Assembly (NCBI GenBank): GCA_964409685.1
Contig: CAYPEJ010000012.1
Coordinates: forward strand, 62,001 to 126,000
From: Clostridium_AI sp964409685
GTDB lineage: Bacteria > Bacillota > Clostridia > Lachnospirales > Lachnospiraceae
DNA length: 64,000 nucleotides
Reading direction: 5' to 3'
A program made the position numbers and the translations under genes. The notes under the pieces are model-generated. The model made no database searches, had not been told where the DNA came from, and saw only the letters and a program-made list of their open reading frames with translations. Positions 1-8,632 of this stretch are shown here, one piece after another. Position 1 is the first letter of the stretch, and every line of letters begins with the position of its first letter.

Positions 1-2
1 AA

Positions 3-314
3 GGTTTAAGAGTTAGAGAAGTATCCGTAGATATGCCAGATTGGGATGACTACGATAAAGGTTCTGTATCTTTCGATTTTAACAAAAACGTTTCTTTCAA
101 AAGCAACGCATATGTAATTATCAAAGACTCTAACGGAAGACAAATGAGCACCAAGAATTCTTGGTTAGAAACAGAACATGATGAGTGTGAAGTACAATTA
201 AATAGAAAGTTAACACAGGGTAGAAAATACACATATAGCATCGTTGGTGTAAAAGTAAGAGGTGCATCTTCTTATACAACAATCAACGGAAGCTTTTATG
301 CATATGATGATTGA
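3..314 (+). CDS. C-terminal part of an unknown protein (5' end outside window)
   Basis: The reading frame is open from the left edge to the stop, so this is the tail (103 codons visible) of a longer gene. The first ATG inside the window, at base 33, has no Shine-Dalgarno sequence and is probably internal. The residues alternate hydrophobic and polar with many Ser/Thr/Tyr/Asn and no Cys, as in a beta-sandwich domain at the C-terminus of a secreted protein. No family is recognised. A hairpin terminator follows 18 bases after the stop, so this gene ends its transcription unit. Confidence 0.6.
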   Translation, partial: GLRVREVSVDMPDWDDYDKGSVSFDFNKNVSFKSNAYVIIKDSNGRQMSTKNSWLETEHDECEVQLNRKLTQGRKYTYSIVGVKVRGASSYTTINGSFYAYDD

Positions 315-331
315 TTTCTAAGTGATAGAAT

Positions 332-370
332 AGGGTAGTCTGGTGAAAATCAATCAGTCTACCCTGTTTT
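332..370 (+). terminator. Intrinsic terminator after the first gene
   Basis: An 11-base arm AGGGTAGTCTG pairs with CAGTCTACCCT with one mismatch and a 12-base A-rich loop, followed by G and TTTT. It lies between the plus-strand gene tail and the convergent minus-strand transporter and may work in both directions. Confidence 0.75.
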
Positions 371-381
371 GTGAACAAATT

Positions 382-2805
382 CTATTCAGTTCTCAACCGT
401 TCTGTAATCGTCGATTTTTCGATGGTTCTACAAATCAAATAGCTTATAATCATCTGCAAACCAATTAGTATAACGACAAATGCCAGTAGCGGCCAAATAT
501 TTATCGTAAAAAGTATGAATTTAAATGACATAACTTCGTTAGCGAGATAACAGAATAGTCGTCCTAATAGTATGCCAGCTACTGTGGCAATACAAGCAGA
601 TCTTAAACTAATATGAATCCCTTCGCTATATAACATCTGTCTTAATTGTGAATTTGTCATACCAACAGCTTGTAAAAGTGCAAATTCCTTTTTTCTGCTT
701 ATGGCACTATTGATAAGCATATTTATCATGTTAAGAAGTCCAAATATAATGACAAATGCACAGATTCCATAAAGGCTGTTCATAGTTACACGTACAAAAC
801 GTTTAATTGTAGTATATTCATCCACATAGATTTTTAAATTCAAATCTGGGTTACCACTAACTAAATTTTCTAAGGACTCCTTTACGGTGCTCCTAGACTC
901 TTTATCGCAAAAGATAGATAAATGCGAAATGTTGTCATATGGCGATATCGATTGAATCACAGCGGGAGTAGTATAAAATAGACCAGTGGAAGGGAAGTAA
1001 GCGATTCCAACAATTTTTAAAGAACGCTCAAAGGTATTTCCATCTACATCAAATTCAAAAGATAGTGAATCTCCAACTTTCAGGTCGTTATAATTTATGT
1101 TGCTACGGTCAGAACGATATTTGTTTAGCACAATACCATTAGAACCAATATCATTATAATCTAGGCTTCCGCTTACCAATTCACTTACATTAGAAAGTAG
1201 TTCATCTGATAGGCTGTTCAATATTTCGACATTATCTTCAGGGGTATCAAACATAATCTTAGGATCTACTAATCTTGTAATTACACATTCGTCTTTCACA
1301 ATCTTTGTTACACCAGGAAGCGATTGAATTTCAGTTTCTATTTCACCAGCAAGTGGGTTATTCTGTATAACAAGTGGAAAGCGCTCGTAGAAATTGTCCA
1401 TTTGTATACCCAACTGAAAATCTTCATTGAGAGGAAAACTTTGAAGCAACATAGCAGGTAAGTTAATTGAAAAGATTAATATGGTTAAGGATATCATTAA
1501 GGAACCACTTATGCTTAAAGAAACAATGGACATTCGATTTTTTCGTTTATGCACAGTCAAATTATTCTTCGCTAAAGTAATTGGTGTAATATGTTTCAGA
1601 ATCTTGTGTTTCTTGGCTGTTACGCTTCCCGTATACTTCATGCCTTCTATAGGTGAAATAGAAGATAAAATCTTGGCTGGTTTTCTTAATGCAAATTTAA
1701 TCACAATAAAAATAAGTAATCCAGAGAATAAAATGATTGGGATATCATACATCAACCACTTCGTTCCAGATATAAGTATACAAATAAGTAAAGATAAAAG
1801 CATTCCAATCGGAATAAAGCGATAGGATAGAATGTTACCCTGTATTCTTAAAAATTGCTGTAATTGTTTCTTAGTAGTGCCAAGAGATATTAGTTGTGCA
1901 TACATTTGTATGGAACTTACCACAGATATATAGAAAATACTATATATAACAAAACTACTTGCAAACATAAGGAATAAAGAGAATAGGATGATTCCTATCA
2001 GTACACTTCCTTCTAGTGTAAACCCTTCAATATACCTTGTGTTTAAAATAATATTAAAACTTTCTAATCCCAATGAAAGTCCTTTTTCTTTTAGAAAGTC
2101 TTCTTTGTCAAGAGCAGACATCTTATTTTTATCAGAATTTAGTAGGACAAGTACATCTATGCTATCGGGTGATTGTGTATTAAATTGTGAAAGTTCACTT
2201 GCATCAATTGATTGTGCATTGGCAATACGAAATTCGTCCGAACATAGGATACAAAATTGTTTTCCTGATTCTTGCGATTTATTTTCAATCGTTCCACATA
2301 TCGTAAAATTGTATGTCCTTTCCTTATGAGTGAATACATCTATGTATGAAAAATCAAAAGTGTCTCCAACCGAAAGTTGTTTCAATTCTAAATAACTTTT
2401 GGACACAAGCACTTCCTGTTCCTTTTGTGGAAGAGTACCATTCAAAATATGAAATCCCATAAATGTTAGAGTAGAAGCATCCATATAGCTTATATCAGTA
2501 CGTCCATCTGTAGTGATTTCACAACCTAAATTTTTATAGTAGCCAACCGTTTCAAAGTCATTATCAGTACTAAGCATAGATTGGACTTTTGTATTTACTG
2601 AACGATACATAGCATGATAAGGTGCACTGTTGCTTTGTGATAGAGCATCATTAATAAGTACGGTAAAAATAACAGCCATAAGTGATGTGGACAGTACAAT
2701 AATACATGCAGATAGTATGGTTGTTAGTTTGTGAAATTTCAAATCGTTTTGAGCCAGTCGCTTTAAAGCATGACGATTATTATTGCTAAATATTAAATCA
2801 TTCAT
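382..2805 (-). CDS. ABC transporter permease, FtsX/MacB-like, 807 aa
   Basis: Large membrane subunit of an ABC exporter. A transmembrane helix near residues 20-50 is followed by an extracellular domain to about 260, a cluster of helices about 265-390, another helix around 430-460, a second extracellular domain to about 680, and three C-terminal helices (about 690-800). This duplicated MacB-PCD/FtsX layout is that of the SalY/FtsX-like permeases. The gene begins 10 bases after the ATPase gene on the same strand, and its ribosome binding site AGGAGGTG overlaps the ATPase stop region, so the two are co-transcribed. Such pairs export peptides or lipoproteins or confer antimicrobial-peptide resistance. 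No two-component system is adjacent, so the substrate cannot be stated. Confidence 0.9.
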   Translation of the reverse strand: MNDLIFSNNNRHALKRLAQNDLKFHKLTTILSACIIVLSTSLMAVIFTVLINDALSQSNSAPYHAMYRSVNTKVQSMLSTDNDFETVGYYKNLGCEITTDGRTDISYMDASTLTFMGFHILNGTLPQKEQEVLVSKSYLELKQLSVGDTFDFSYIDVFTHKERTYNFTICGTIENKSQESGKQFCILCSDEFRIANAQSIDASELSQFNTQSPDSIDVLVLLNSDKNKMSALDKEDFLKEKGLSLGLESFNIILNTRYIEGFTLEGSVLIGIILFSLFLMFASSFVIYSIFYISVVSSIQMYAQLISLGTTKKQLQQFLRIQGNILSYRFIPIGMLLSLLICILISGTKWLMYDIPIILFSGLLIFIVIKFALRKPAKILSSISPIEGMKYTGSVTAKKHKILKHITPITLAKNNLTVHKRKNRMSIVSLSISGSLMISLTILIFSINLPAMLLQSFPLNEDFQLGIQMDNFYERFPLVIQNNPLAGEIETEIQSLPGVTKIVKDECVITRLVDPKIMFDTPEDNVEILNSLSDELLSNVSELVSGSLDYNDIGSNGIVLNKYRSDRSNINYNDLKVGDSLSFEFDVDGNTFERSLKIVGIAYFPSTGLFYTTPAVIQSISPYDNISHLSIFCDKESRSTVKESLENLVSGNPDLNLKIYVDEYTTIKRFVRVTMNSLYGICAFVIIFGLLNMINMLINSAISRKKEFALLQAVGMTNSQLRQMLYSEGIHISLRSACIATVAGILLGRLFCYLANEVMSFKFILFTINIWPLLAFVVILIGLQMIISYLICRTIEKSTITERLRTE

Positions 2806-2815
2806 ATTGCACCTC

Positions 2816-3490
2816 CTAATGCGTAATTCTTCCGTCTTCTATGCGGATGATACGGTCGGCAAGTTGTGCGATTTCGTTGTTGTGTGTTATCATTACAATG
2901 GTTTGATTAAAACTATTGCTTGTGTGCTTTAGTAGACCAAGAACATCGGAACTACTTTTACTGTCTAGATTTCCAGTGGGCTCATCGGCAAGTACAATTG
3001 CAGGTTTAGACATAAGTGCTCGGGCAATAGCAACACGTTGCTGTTGTCCGCCAGAAAGATTGCTTGGCATTTGTTTTAATTTTGTTTCAATTCCTAGCAT
3101 ATGAACAACATCATCCATAAACTTTTGGTCGACCTTGTTTCCATCCAATTCAATTGGAAGGGTTATGTTTTCGTAAACATTTAAAATCGGAATTAAATTA
3201 TAGTTTTGAAATATAAAGCCGATATGACGGCGACGGAAAATGGTAAGTTGTTCCGAATTCATTTGGGACAACTCTTTATTTTGTACTCGAATACTACCAG
3301 AGGTAGGCGTATCTAATCCTCCCATCATATTCAGTAAAGTAGATTTACCACTTCCAGATGTACCTACAATTGCAACAAATTCTCCTTGCTCAATGGAGAG
3401 TGTTACACCATCTAATGCTTTGGTGATATTTGGTTCGTTACCATAATATTTTTTTAAATCATTTGCTTCTAAAATATTCAATGTAAACAC
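2816..3490 (-). CDS. ABC transporter ATP-binding protein, MacB/LolD type
   Basis: A 224-residue ATPase with Walker A GTSGSGKST, Q-loop region FIFQNYNLIP, ABC signature LSGGQQQR, Walker B IVLADEPTGNLD and the switch His in MITHNNE. The DEPTGNLDS sequence is typical of the MacB/LolD/FtsE group that partners FtsX-type permeases such as the one downstream. There is no ATG start. GTG at 3490 lies only 3 bases from the AGAAAGG ribosome binding site, while TTG at 3481 lies 12 bases away and would give a more family-like N-terminus (MNILEAND), so the start is uncertain by three codons. Confidence 0.92.
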   Translation of the reverse strand: MFTLNILEANDLKKYYGNEPNITKALDGVTLSIEQGEFVAIVGTSGSGKSTLLNMMGGLDTPTSGSIRVQNKELSQMNSEQLTIFRRRHIGFIFQNYNLIPILNVYENITLPIELDGNKVDQKFMDDVVHMLGIETKLKQMPSNLSGGQQQRVAIARALMSKPAIVLADEPTGNLDSKSSSDVLGLLKHTSNSFNQTIVMITHNNEIAQLADRIIRIEDGRITH

Positions 3491-3531
3491 CAGCCTTTCT
3501 ATTTTGTGGATCTATAGAATTTATTAGAAAT

Positions 3532-3560
3532 ATTATACATGAAAAAAATGATTATCACAA
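3532..3560 (-). promoter_or_regulatory. Sigma-A-type promoter for the ABC exporter
   Basis: On the minus strand TTGTGA is followed after 17 bases by a perfect TATAAT, about 40 bases upstream of the ATPase start. It would drive the two-gene exporter operon divergently from the histidine operon. Confidence 0.5.
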
Positions 3561-3648
3561 CCAAAGTAGCATAGAAGTGAGTTGCTAAAAAAGATATAGT
3601 GAAAAGTATCAGATCTGTGTTAAAATACTGATGGTAGAAAACAATATA

Positions 3649-3678
3649 TTGACACAGTTTTTCTGTTTTTAGTATTAT
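3649..3678 (+). promoter_or_regulatory. Distal promoter candidate for the his operon
   Basis: TTGACA, an 18-base spacer and TATTAT lie about 80 bases upstream of a better promoter. It could be a second start site for hisZ. Confidence 0.35.
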
Positions 3679-3727
3679 ATTTTAGTATTAAAATGGTATA
3701 CGCAGTTGAATTACTTATTTTGCTTAG

Positions 3728-3756
3728 TTGACATTAATTCTTTATTTTTATATAAT
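3728..3756 (+). promoter_or_regulatory. Consensus sigma-A promoter of the his operon
   Basis: A perfect TTGACA and perfect TATAAT are separated by exactly 17 bases. Transcription should start near base 3763, about 120 bases before hisZ. A promoter this strong normally needs negative control, which fits the inverted repeat that begins about 20 bases after the expected start. Confidence 0.8.
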
Positions 3757-3784
3757 GAGGTAAGATTTTTTATTAGTAGTGAAT

Positions 3785-3810
3785 TATCACATTAAAACTT
3801 TAATGTGATA
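3785..3810 (+). promoter_or_regulatory. Inverted-repeat operator in the hisZ leader
   Basis: TATCACATTAAA and its exact reverse complement TTTAATGTGATA are separated by two bases. The symmetry, AT-rich core, short spacer and position just downstream of the expected transcription start suggest a dimeric repressor site. The arms have too little GC and no following T-run for a terminator. A TrpR-family HisR (YerC-type) repressor is one possibility for a histidine operon in Firmicutes. That identification is inference; no regulator gene is seen nearby. Confidence 0.6.
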
Positions 3811-3884
3811 AAGTGTGATGATTATACGTTATCAGATACACAATATAAAAGTACATATTAAATTATGCATAGATGGAGGTAGTT

Positions 3885-5120
3885 ATGAGCTATAAATTTT
3901 CAGAACATAAACTAGAACAAAGTGTATTACATATTCCAGAAGGTGTTCGTGATATCTACAATGGAGAATGCCAATTAAAATTATCAATTGAAAACAGTAT
4001 GCATCAAGTGCTTCATTCATATGGTTTCCATGATATTCAGACACCTATGTTTGAGTTTTTTGATGTGTTTAGTAAAGAGCGTGGAACGATTCCTTCTAGA
4101 GAAATGTATAAGTTCTTTGACAGTTATAATAACACACTTGTCCTTCGCCCAGACGTTACCCCAGCCATTGCAAGATGTGTCGGAAAGTATTTTAAAGAAG
4201 AAGAATTACCAATTCGTTTATGTTACAAAGGAAGCACTTTTATCAATACATCTAACTATCAAGGAAAATTAAAAGAAACAACACAATTAGGTGCGGAGTT
4301 AATTAATGATGCCTCTGTGGATGCAGATGCAGAAATGATCGCTATGACCATTGACTGTTTAAAAAGTGCAGGTTTAGAAGATTTTCAAGTAGAAATTGGT
4401 CATGCTGATTTTCTAATTGGTTTAATCGAAGAAGCAGCATTTACAGAAGAAGAAACCGAACAATTAAAAGCTTTAATTGAAAAGAAAAACGTATTCGGTG
4501 TAGAGGAATTAGTAGAAGGAAAACAATTTTCAGATAATTTAAAAGAATTGTTGTTAAAAATTACAGATATGTATGGTAACATAGAAAATATTTCACATGC
4601 TAAAACATTAACAACAAACACATGTGCAATCAAAGCAATTGAGCGTTTAGAAGAGTTGTATGAGATTCTTGATAGTTACGGTATGAGTGATTATGTAACA
4701 TTTGATTTAGGATTGATTAGCAAGTATAATTATTACACAGGCATTATTTTTAAAGCCTATACATATGGAACAGGTGAGGCTATCGTAAAAGGCGGTCGTT
4801 ACGATAACTTAATGGAACAGTTTGGAAAAGAATCACCAGCCATTGGGTTTGCTGTTGTTGTGGATCAGCTTATGGTTGCAATCGGAAAACAAGAAAACAA
4901 CACAGAGGATAAAAGTGAAAGTTGCCTAGTGCTATATGAAACCATTTGTCGCAAGAAAGCAATCGATTACGCAAAAAATGCTCGTGAAAATGGAGTAAGA
5001 GTGCAACTAATGTGTAAAGATATAAACTTTACAATTGAAGATTATAAAAAATATGCATGTCAATTAAATGTGAATCAAATTATATACATGAAAGATGAAG
5101 AATCTATGGAACAAATGTAA
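3885..5120 (+). CDS. hisZ: ATP phosphoribosyltransferase regulatory subunit HisZ
   Basis: A histidyl-tRNA-synthetase-like protein of 411 residues. It has the class II features GVRDIYNGE near the N-terminus, RLCYKGSTF as motif 2, and YYTGIIFKAY and GGRYDNL in the catalytic-core remnant, and it lacks the full HisRS anticodon domain. HisZ forms the hetero-octameric ATP-PRT with the short HisG encoded next and carries the histidine feedback site. The start is taken at 3885 because the in-frame ATG at 3873 overlaps the ribosome binding site GGAGG that serves it. First gene of the histidine operon. Confidence 0.93.
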   Translation: MSYKFSEHKLEQSVLHIPEGVRDIYNGECQLKLSIENSMHQVLHSYGFHDIQTPMFEFFDVFSKERGTIPSREMYKFFDSYNNTLVLRPDVTPAIARCVGKYFKEEELPIRLCYKGSTFINTSNYQGKLKETTQLGAELINDASVDADAEMIAMTIDCLKSAGLEDFQVEIGHADFLIGLIEEAAFTEEETEQLKALIEKKNVFGVEELVEGKQFSDNLKELLLKITDMYGNIENISHAKTLTTNTCAIKAIERLEELYEILDSYGMSDYVTFDLGLISKYNYYTGIIFKAYTYGTGEAIVKGGRYDNLMEQFGKESPAIGFAVVVDQLMVAIGKQENNTEDKSESCLVLYETICRKKAIDYAKNARENGVRVQLMCKDINFTIEDYKKYACQLNVNQIIYMKDEESMEQM

Positions 5121-5210
5121 CAGAATCCATTTGCAATAAAAGTTCGTATTACTAAGTATATTGTATATAGACGTAACATAAAGTAAATACAATCAGAAAG
5201 GATTACTACT

Positions 5211-5858
5211 ATGGATAGATATTTAACATTTGCCCTAGCAAAAGGTCGTATTGCAAAACAAACAATGGGCTTCTTAGAACAAATCGGAATTACCTGTGAA
5301 GAAATGAAAGACCCATCTTCCAGAAAATTAATCTTCTGCAACGAAGAACTAAAATTAAAATTCTTTTTAGCAAAAGCAACAGACGTACCAACATATGTAG
5401 AATATGGTGCAGCGGATATCGGTGTGGTCGGAAAAGACACTATGCTAGAAGAAGGTAGAAAAATGTATGAAGTCCTTGATTTAGGACTTGGAAAATGTAG
5501 AATGTGTGTAGCAGGTCCAAAAGATGCAGAAAAGTTATTGCATAGTGGCGAATTAATTCGTGTGGCGACCAAATATCCAAACATCGCAAAAGATTATTTT
5601 TACAATAAAAAACATCAAACGGTTGAGATTATCAAATTAAATGGTTCCATCGAATTAGCTCCAATCGTTGGATTATCTGATGTAATCGTAGATATCGTAG
5701 AAACTGGCTCAACATTAAGAGAAAATGGCTTAGTTGTCTTAGAAGAAGTTTGTCCAATTTCTTGCCGTATGGTTGTTAATGAAGTAAGTATGAAGATGGA
5801 ACACGACCGTATCAAAGATTTGGTAAATGGATTAAAACGTGTTATTGATGAACAGTAA
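5211..5858 (+). CDS. hisG: ATP phosphoribosyltransferase catalytic subunit HisG, short form
   Basis: Catalyses the first step of histidine biosynthesis: ATP plus PRPP gives phosphoribosyl-ATP. At 215 residues it is the short form without the C-terminal regulatory domain and so depends on HisZ, encoded 90 bases upstream. Family features visible are LTFALAKGRI at the N-terminus, VEYGAADIGVVGKD, and the PRPP-binding stretch DVIVDIVETGSTLRENGL. An AGAAAGGA ribosome binding site precedes the ATG. Confidence 0.96.
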   Translation: MDRYLTFALAKGRIAKQTMGFLEQIGITCEEMKDPSSRKLIFCNEELKLKFFLAKATDVPTYVEYGAADIGVVGKDTMLEEGRKMYEVLDLGLGKCRMCVAGPKDAEKLLHSGELIRVATKYPNIAKDYFYNKKHQTVEIIKLNGSIELAPIVGLSDVIVDIVETGSTLRENGLVVLEEVCPISCRMVVNEVSMKMEHDRIKDLVNGLKRVIDEQ

Positions 5859-5946
5859 AGTGATAGGATATCAACTAAAAAAAGCAGTACATAATGCTAC
5901 TGACGCCAGATAGACAACAATTTGACAATAGAAAGGGATGTAAAAC

Positions 5947-7236
5947 ATGCGAATTGTAGAACTTACTAAGGAAACAAAAGACAATATTTTAGAGAACCTA
6001 CTACAAAGAAGTCCAAATAGCTATGGACAATACGAAGACGTTGTAAATGATATTTTACAGAACGTAAAAGAAAATAAAAATAAAGCCATCTTTGAATACA
6101 CAAAAAAATTTGACAAAGCAGATATCAATGAATCTAATATTCTAGTAACGGAAGCAGAAATCGAAGAAGCTTATACATTAGTAGAAGATGGCTTAGTAGA
6201 TGTAATCCGTAAAGCAATTGTAAATATCCGTGACTACCACGTAAAACAAAAACAGTATAGTTGGTTCGACACCACACCTCAAGGCACTATGTTGGGTCAA
6301 AAAGTAACCCCACTTGAAAAAGTAGGCGTATATGTACCAGGTGGAAAAGCAGTTTATCCATCATCCGTATTAATGAATATCATTCCAGCTGTAGTTGCAG
6401 GTGTTGATAAAATTGTAATGACAACTCCTCCAAATGCAGAAGGAAAAGTAAGTCCTAACACTTTAGTAGCGGCAAAAGAAGCAGGTGTAACAGAAATCTA
6501 TAAAGTTGGTGGAGCACAAGCCATCGCAGCTCTAGCATACGGAACTGAATCCATTCCAAAAGTAGATAAAATTGTAGGACCTGGTAATATCTTCGTAGCT
6601 TTAGCAAAAAAAGCTGTGTACGGACATGTAAGTATTGATTCCATCGCAGGACCAAGTGAGATTCTTGTTATCGCAGATGAGACAGCCAATCCAAGATACG
6701 TTGCAGCAGATTTATTATCTCAAGCAGAACACGACGAGATGGCATCTTCAATTTTAATTACAACAAGCGAAGAACTTGCAAAGAAAGTATCTGATGAAGT
6801 AGACGGTTTCTTAAATGTTCTTCCAAGAAGAGAGATTATGGAGAAATCCTTAGATAACTATGGATACATTTTATTAGCAAAAGACATGGACGAAGCAGTA
6901 GCAGTTGCCAATGAAATCGCTTCTGAACATTTAGAAATCGTAACACAAGATCCATATGCAGTTATGATGAAGATTCGTAATGCAGGAGCCATTTTCCTAG
7001 GTACTTATAGCTGTGAACCTTTAGGAGATTATTTTGCAGGACCAAATCACATTCTTCCTACCAATGGAACAGCGAAATTCTTCTCTCCATTAGGAGTAGA
7101 TGATTTTGTGAAAAAATCCAGTATTATCTCCTATTCAAGAGAAGCATTAGAACCAATTCACAAAGATATTATTCAATTTGCTACATCAGAAAAATTGACA
7201 GCTCATGCAAATTCTATTGCCGTTCGCTTTGAATAA
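5947..7236 (+). CDS. hisD: Histidinol dehydrogenase HisD
   Basis: Zinc- and NAD-dependent oxidation of histidinol to histidine, the last two steps. The 429-residue length is normal. Motifs: GVYVPGGKAVYPSSVLMN, VGGAQAIAALAYGTE, VGPGNIFVALAKK, IDSIAGPSEILV, and the zinc and catalytic region LLSQAEHDEMAS followed by NEIASEHLEI and GPNHILPTNGTAKF. Placing hisD directly after hisG is common in Clostridia. The gap to hisB is 60 bases, so co-transcription is likely. Confidence 0.97.
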   Translation: MRIVELTKETKDNILENLLQRSPNSYGQYEDVVNDILQNVKENKNKAIFEYTKKFDKADINESNILVTEAEIEEAYTLVEDGLVDVIRKAIVNIRDYHVKQKQYSWFDTTPQGTMLGQKVTPLEKVGVYVPGGKAVYPSSVLMNIIPAVVAGVDKIVMTTPPNAEGKVSPNTLVAAKEAGVTEIYKVGGAQAIAALAYGTESIPKVDKIVGPGNIFVALAKKAVYGHVSIDSIAGPSEILVIADETANPRYVAADLLSQAEHDEMASSILITTSEELAKKVSDEVDGFLNVLPRREIMEKSLDNYGYILLAKDMDEAVAVANEIASEHLEIVTQDPYAVMMKIRNAGAIFLGTYSCEPLGDYFAGPNHILPTNGTAKFFSPLGVDDFVKKSSIISYSREALEPIHKDIIQFATSEKLTAHANSIAVRFE

Positions 7237-7296
7237 TGGTATTCTATAGGTATGTTATGACCGATAGAACTGAACTTTCAGTGGAAAGGAATAGGT

Positions 7297-7887
7297 ATGA
7301 GCAAGAGGTTTTCAAAAGTAGTTAGAAAGACAAAAGAAACAGATATTCAACTTGAGCTCAATATAGACGGTTCCGGTATCGCTAACATAGATACCGGAAT
7401 TGGTTTTTTTGATCATATGTTGAATAGTTTTGTAAGACATGGATTTTTTGACATGAATCTTACAGTAAAAGGGGATTTAGAAGTAGATGCCCATCACACA
7501 GTGGAAGACACAGGAATTGTGTTGGGACAAGCAATTAAAGAGGCAATTGGTGATAAAGCAGGAATCAAGCGATTCGGTTCCTTTTATATGCCAATGGATG
7601 AAAGTCTTGTTCTGTGTGCACTTGATTTATCGGGAAGACCATTTTTAGTATATGATTTGGAACTTACGGTAGAGCGATTAGGAGCCATGGACACTGAATT
7701 AGTGAAAGAATTTTTTTATGCCGTTTCTTATGGATGTGGAATGAATCTTCATATAAAAGAAATGCATGGAGCAAATAATCATCACATCGTAGAAGCAGCC
7801 TTTAAAGCATTTGCAAAGGCGCTAGATGAAGCAACTCAATATGATGAGAGAATAAATGGGGTTTTGTCAACGAAAGGTGCTTTATAG
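7297..7887 (+). CDS. hisB: Imidazoleglycerol-phosphate dehydratase HisB
   Basis: Monofunctional IGP dehydratase of 196 residues, without the phosphatase domain of the enterobacterial fusion. The metal-binding signatures are intact: IDTGIGFFDHML with RHGFFD, DAHHTVEDTG, the substrate-binding PMDES, and HGANNHHIVEAAFKA. It ends with the usual STKGAL. An AGGAGGT ribosome binding site follows 10 bases before the next gene, so hisB and the HisA-like gene are coupled. Confidence 0.97.
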   Translation: MSKRFSKVVRKTKETDIQLELNIDGSGIANIDTGIGFFDHMLNSFVRHGFFDMNLTVKGDLEVDAHHTVEDTGIVLGQAIKEAIGDKAGIKRFGSFYMPMDESLVLCALDLSGRPFLVYDLELTVERLGAMDTELVKEFFYAVSYGCGMNLHIKEMHGANNHHIVEAAFKAFAKALDEATQYDERINGVLSTKGAL

Positions 7888-7897
7888 GAGGTATAAT

Positions 7898-8632
7898 ATG
7901 CGAGTAATTCCAGAAATAAATATTTTGAATGGGCATTGCGTGAAACAAGTATCGGGTAATTATCAATATTCCGAGATTGTATCTCATTCCCCAAGGAAAA
8001 TAGCGAAAATGTGGGAAGAACAGGGAGCTTCTTATTTACATATACGTGATTTAGATGGACTTATGTCAGGTCATATCGTCAATCATGAAGCAATCAAGAA
8101 GCTGATTCATTTTGTATCCATTCCAGTTGAGGTTTATGGTGGAATTGACTCTTTGAAAGAAGTTGAAAATATATTGGGATTAGGTGCTGCAAAAGTAGTA
8201 ATCGGTTTAAATACAACTAATTATAGCTTTCTAAAAGATGCGGTAGCAAATTTTGGTGCGGACAAAATCGCAATCAACTTAGACGGAACTCATGGAATAT
8301 CGAATACGAGAGTAAATCATAAATTCAGTATCACTGGCATGATAGAACTACTGAAGAAAGTGATGGCGTTAGGAATCCGAACTATCGAGTGTGAAGGAAT
8401 CATTCAAGATAAATTTACCTTTGCACCAAATTTGGATTATTTGAATCGTCTTAAGAATGAATCAGGGTTAGATGTAATCGTTTCGGGTGGGGTTACAACC
8501 TTGAAAGAGTTAGAATTACTACACAATACAGGGGCATATGGTGTAATACTAGATTCTGCATTGTATGAACGACGTATTGAATTAAAAAATGCAATTGAAT
8601 TGTTTGACAAAGGAGCAAATTCGTATGAGTAA
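7898..8632 (+). CDS. Divergent HisA-like (ProFAR isomerase family) TIM barrel
   Basis: A 244-residue HisA/HisF-type beta/alpha barrel. Recognisable are VIPEINILNGHCV, YLHIRDLDG, VEVYGGID, VIVSGGVTTLKEL and GVILDSALYE. Departures from active HisA: the catalytic Asp in the usual AIDL is Asn in EINI; the phosphate-binding GGGIR is YGGID; and the usual region around the catalytic Thr (DGTL) is replaced by QDKFTF. The second catalytic Asp may persist in INLDGTHG. It may be a weakly active or repurposed isomerase. The start at 7898 follows TAGGAGGT; a longer in-frame extension into hisB is rejected. It overlaps the next gene by 8 bases. Confidence 0.75.
   Translation: MRVIPEINILNGHCVKQVSGNYQYSEIVSHSPRKIAKMWEEQGASYLHIRDLDGLMSGHIVNHEAIKKLIHFVSIPVEVYGGIDSLKEVENILGLGAAKVVIGLNTTNYSFLKDAVANFGADKIAINLDGTHGISNTRVNHKFSITGMIELLKKVMALGIRTIECEGIIQDKFTFAPNLDYLNRLKNESGLDVIVSGGVTTLKELELLHNTGAYGVILDSALYERRIELKNAIELFDKGANSYE

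Noticed and set aside
1988..2329. 113-codon frame antisense to the ABC permease
   Set aside because: No ribosome binding site, and it shadows a well-supported gene in the opposite strand.
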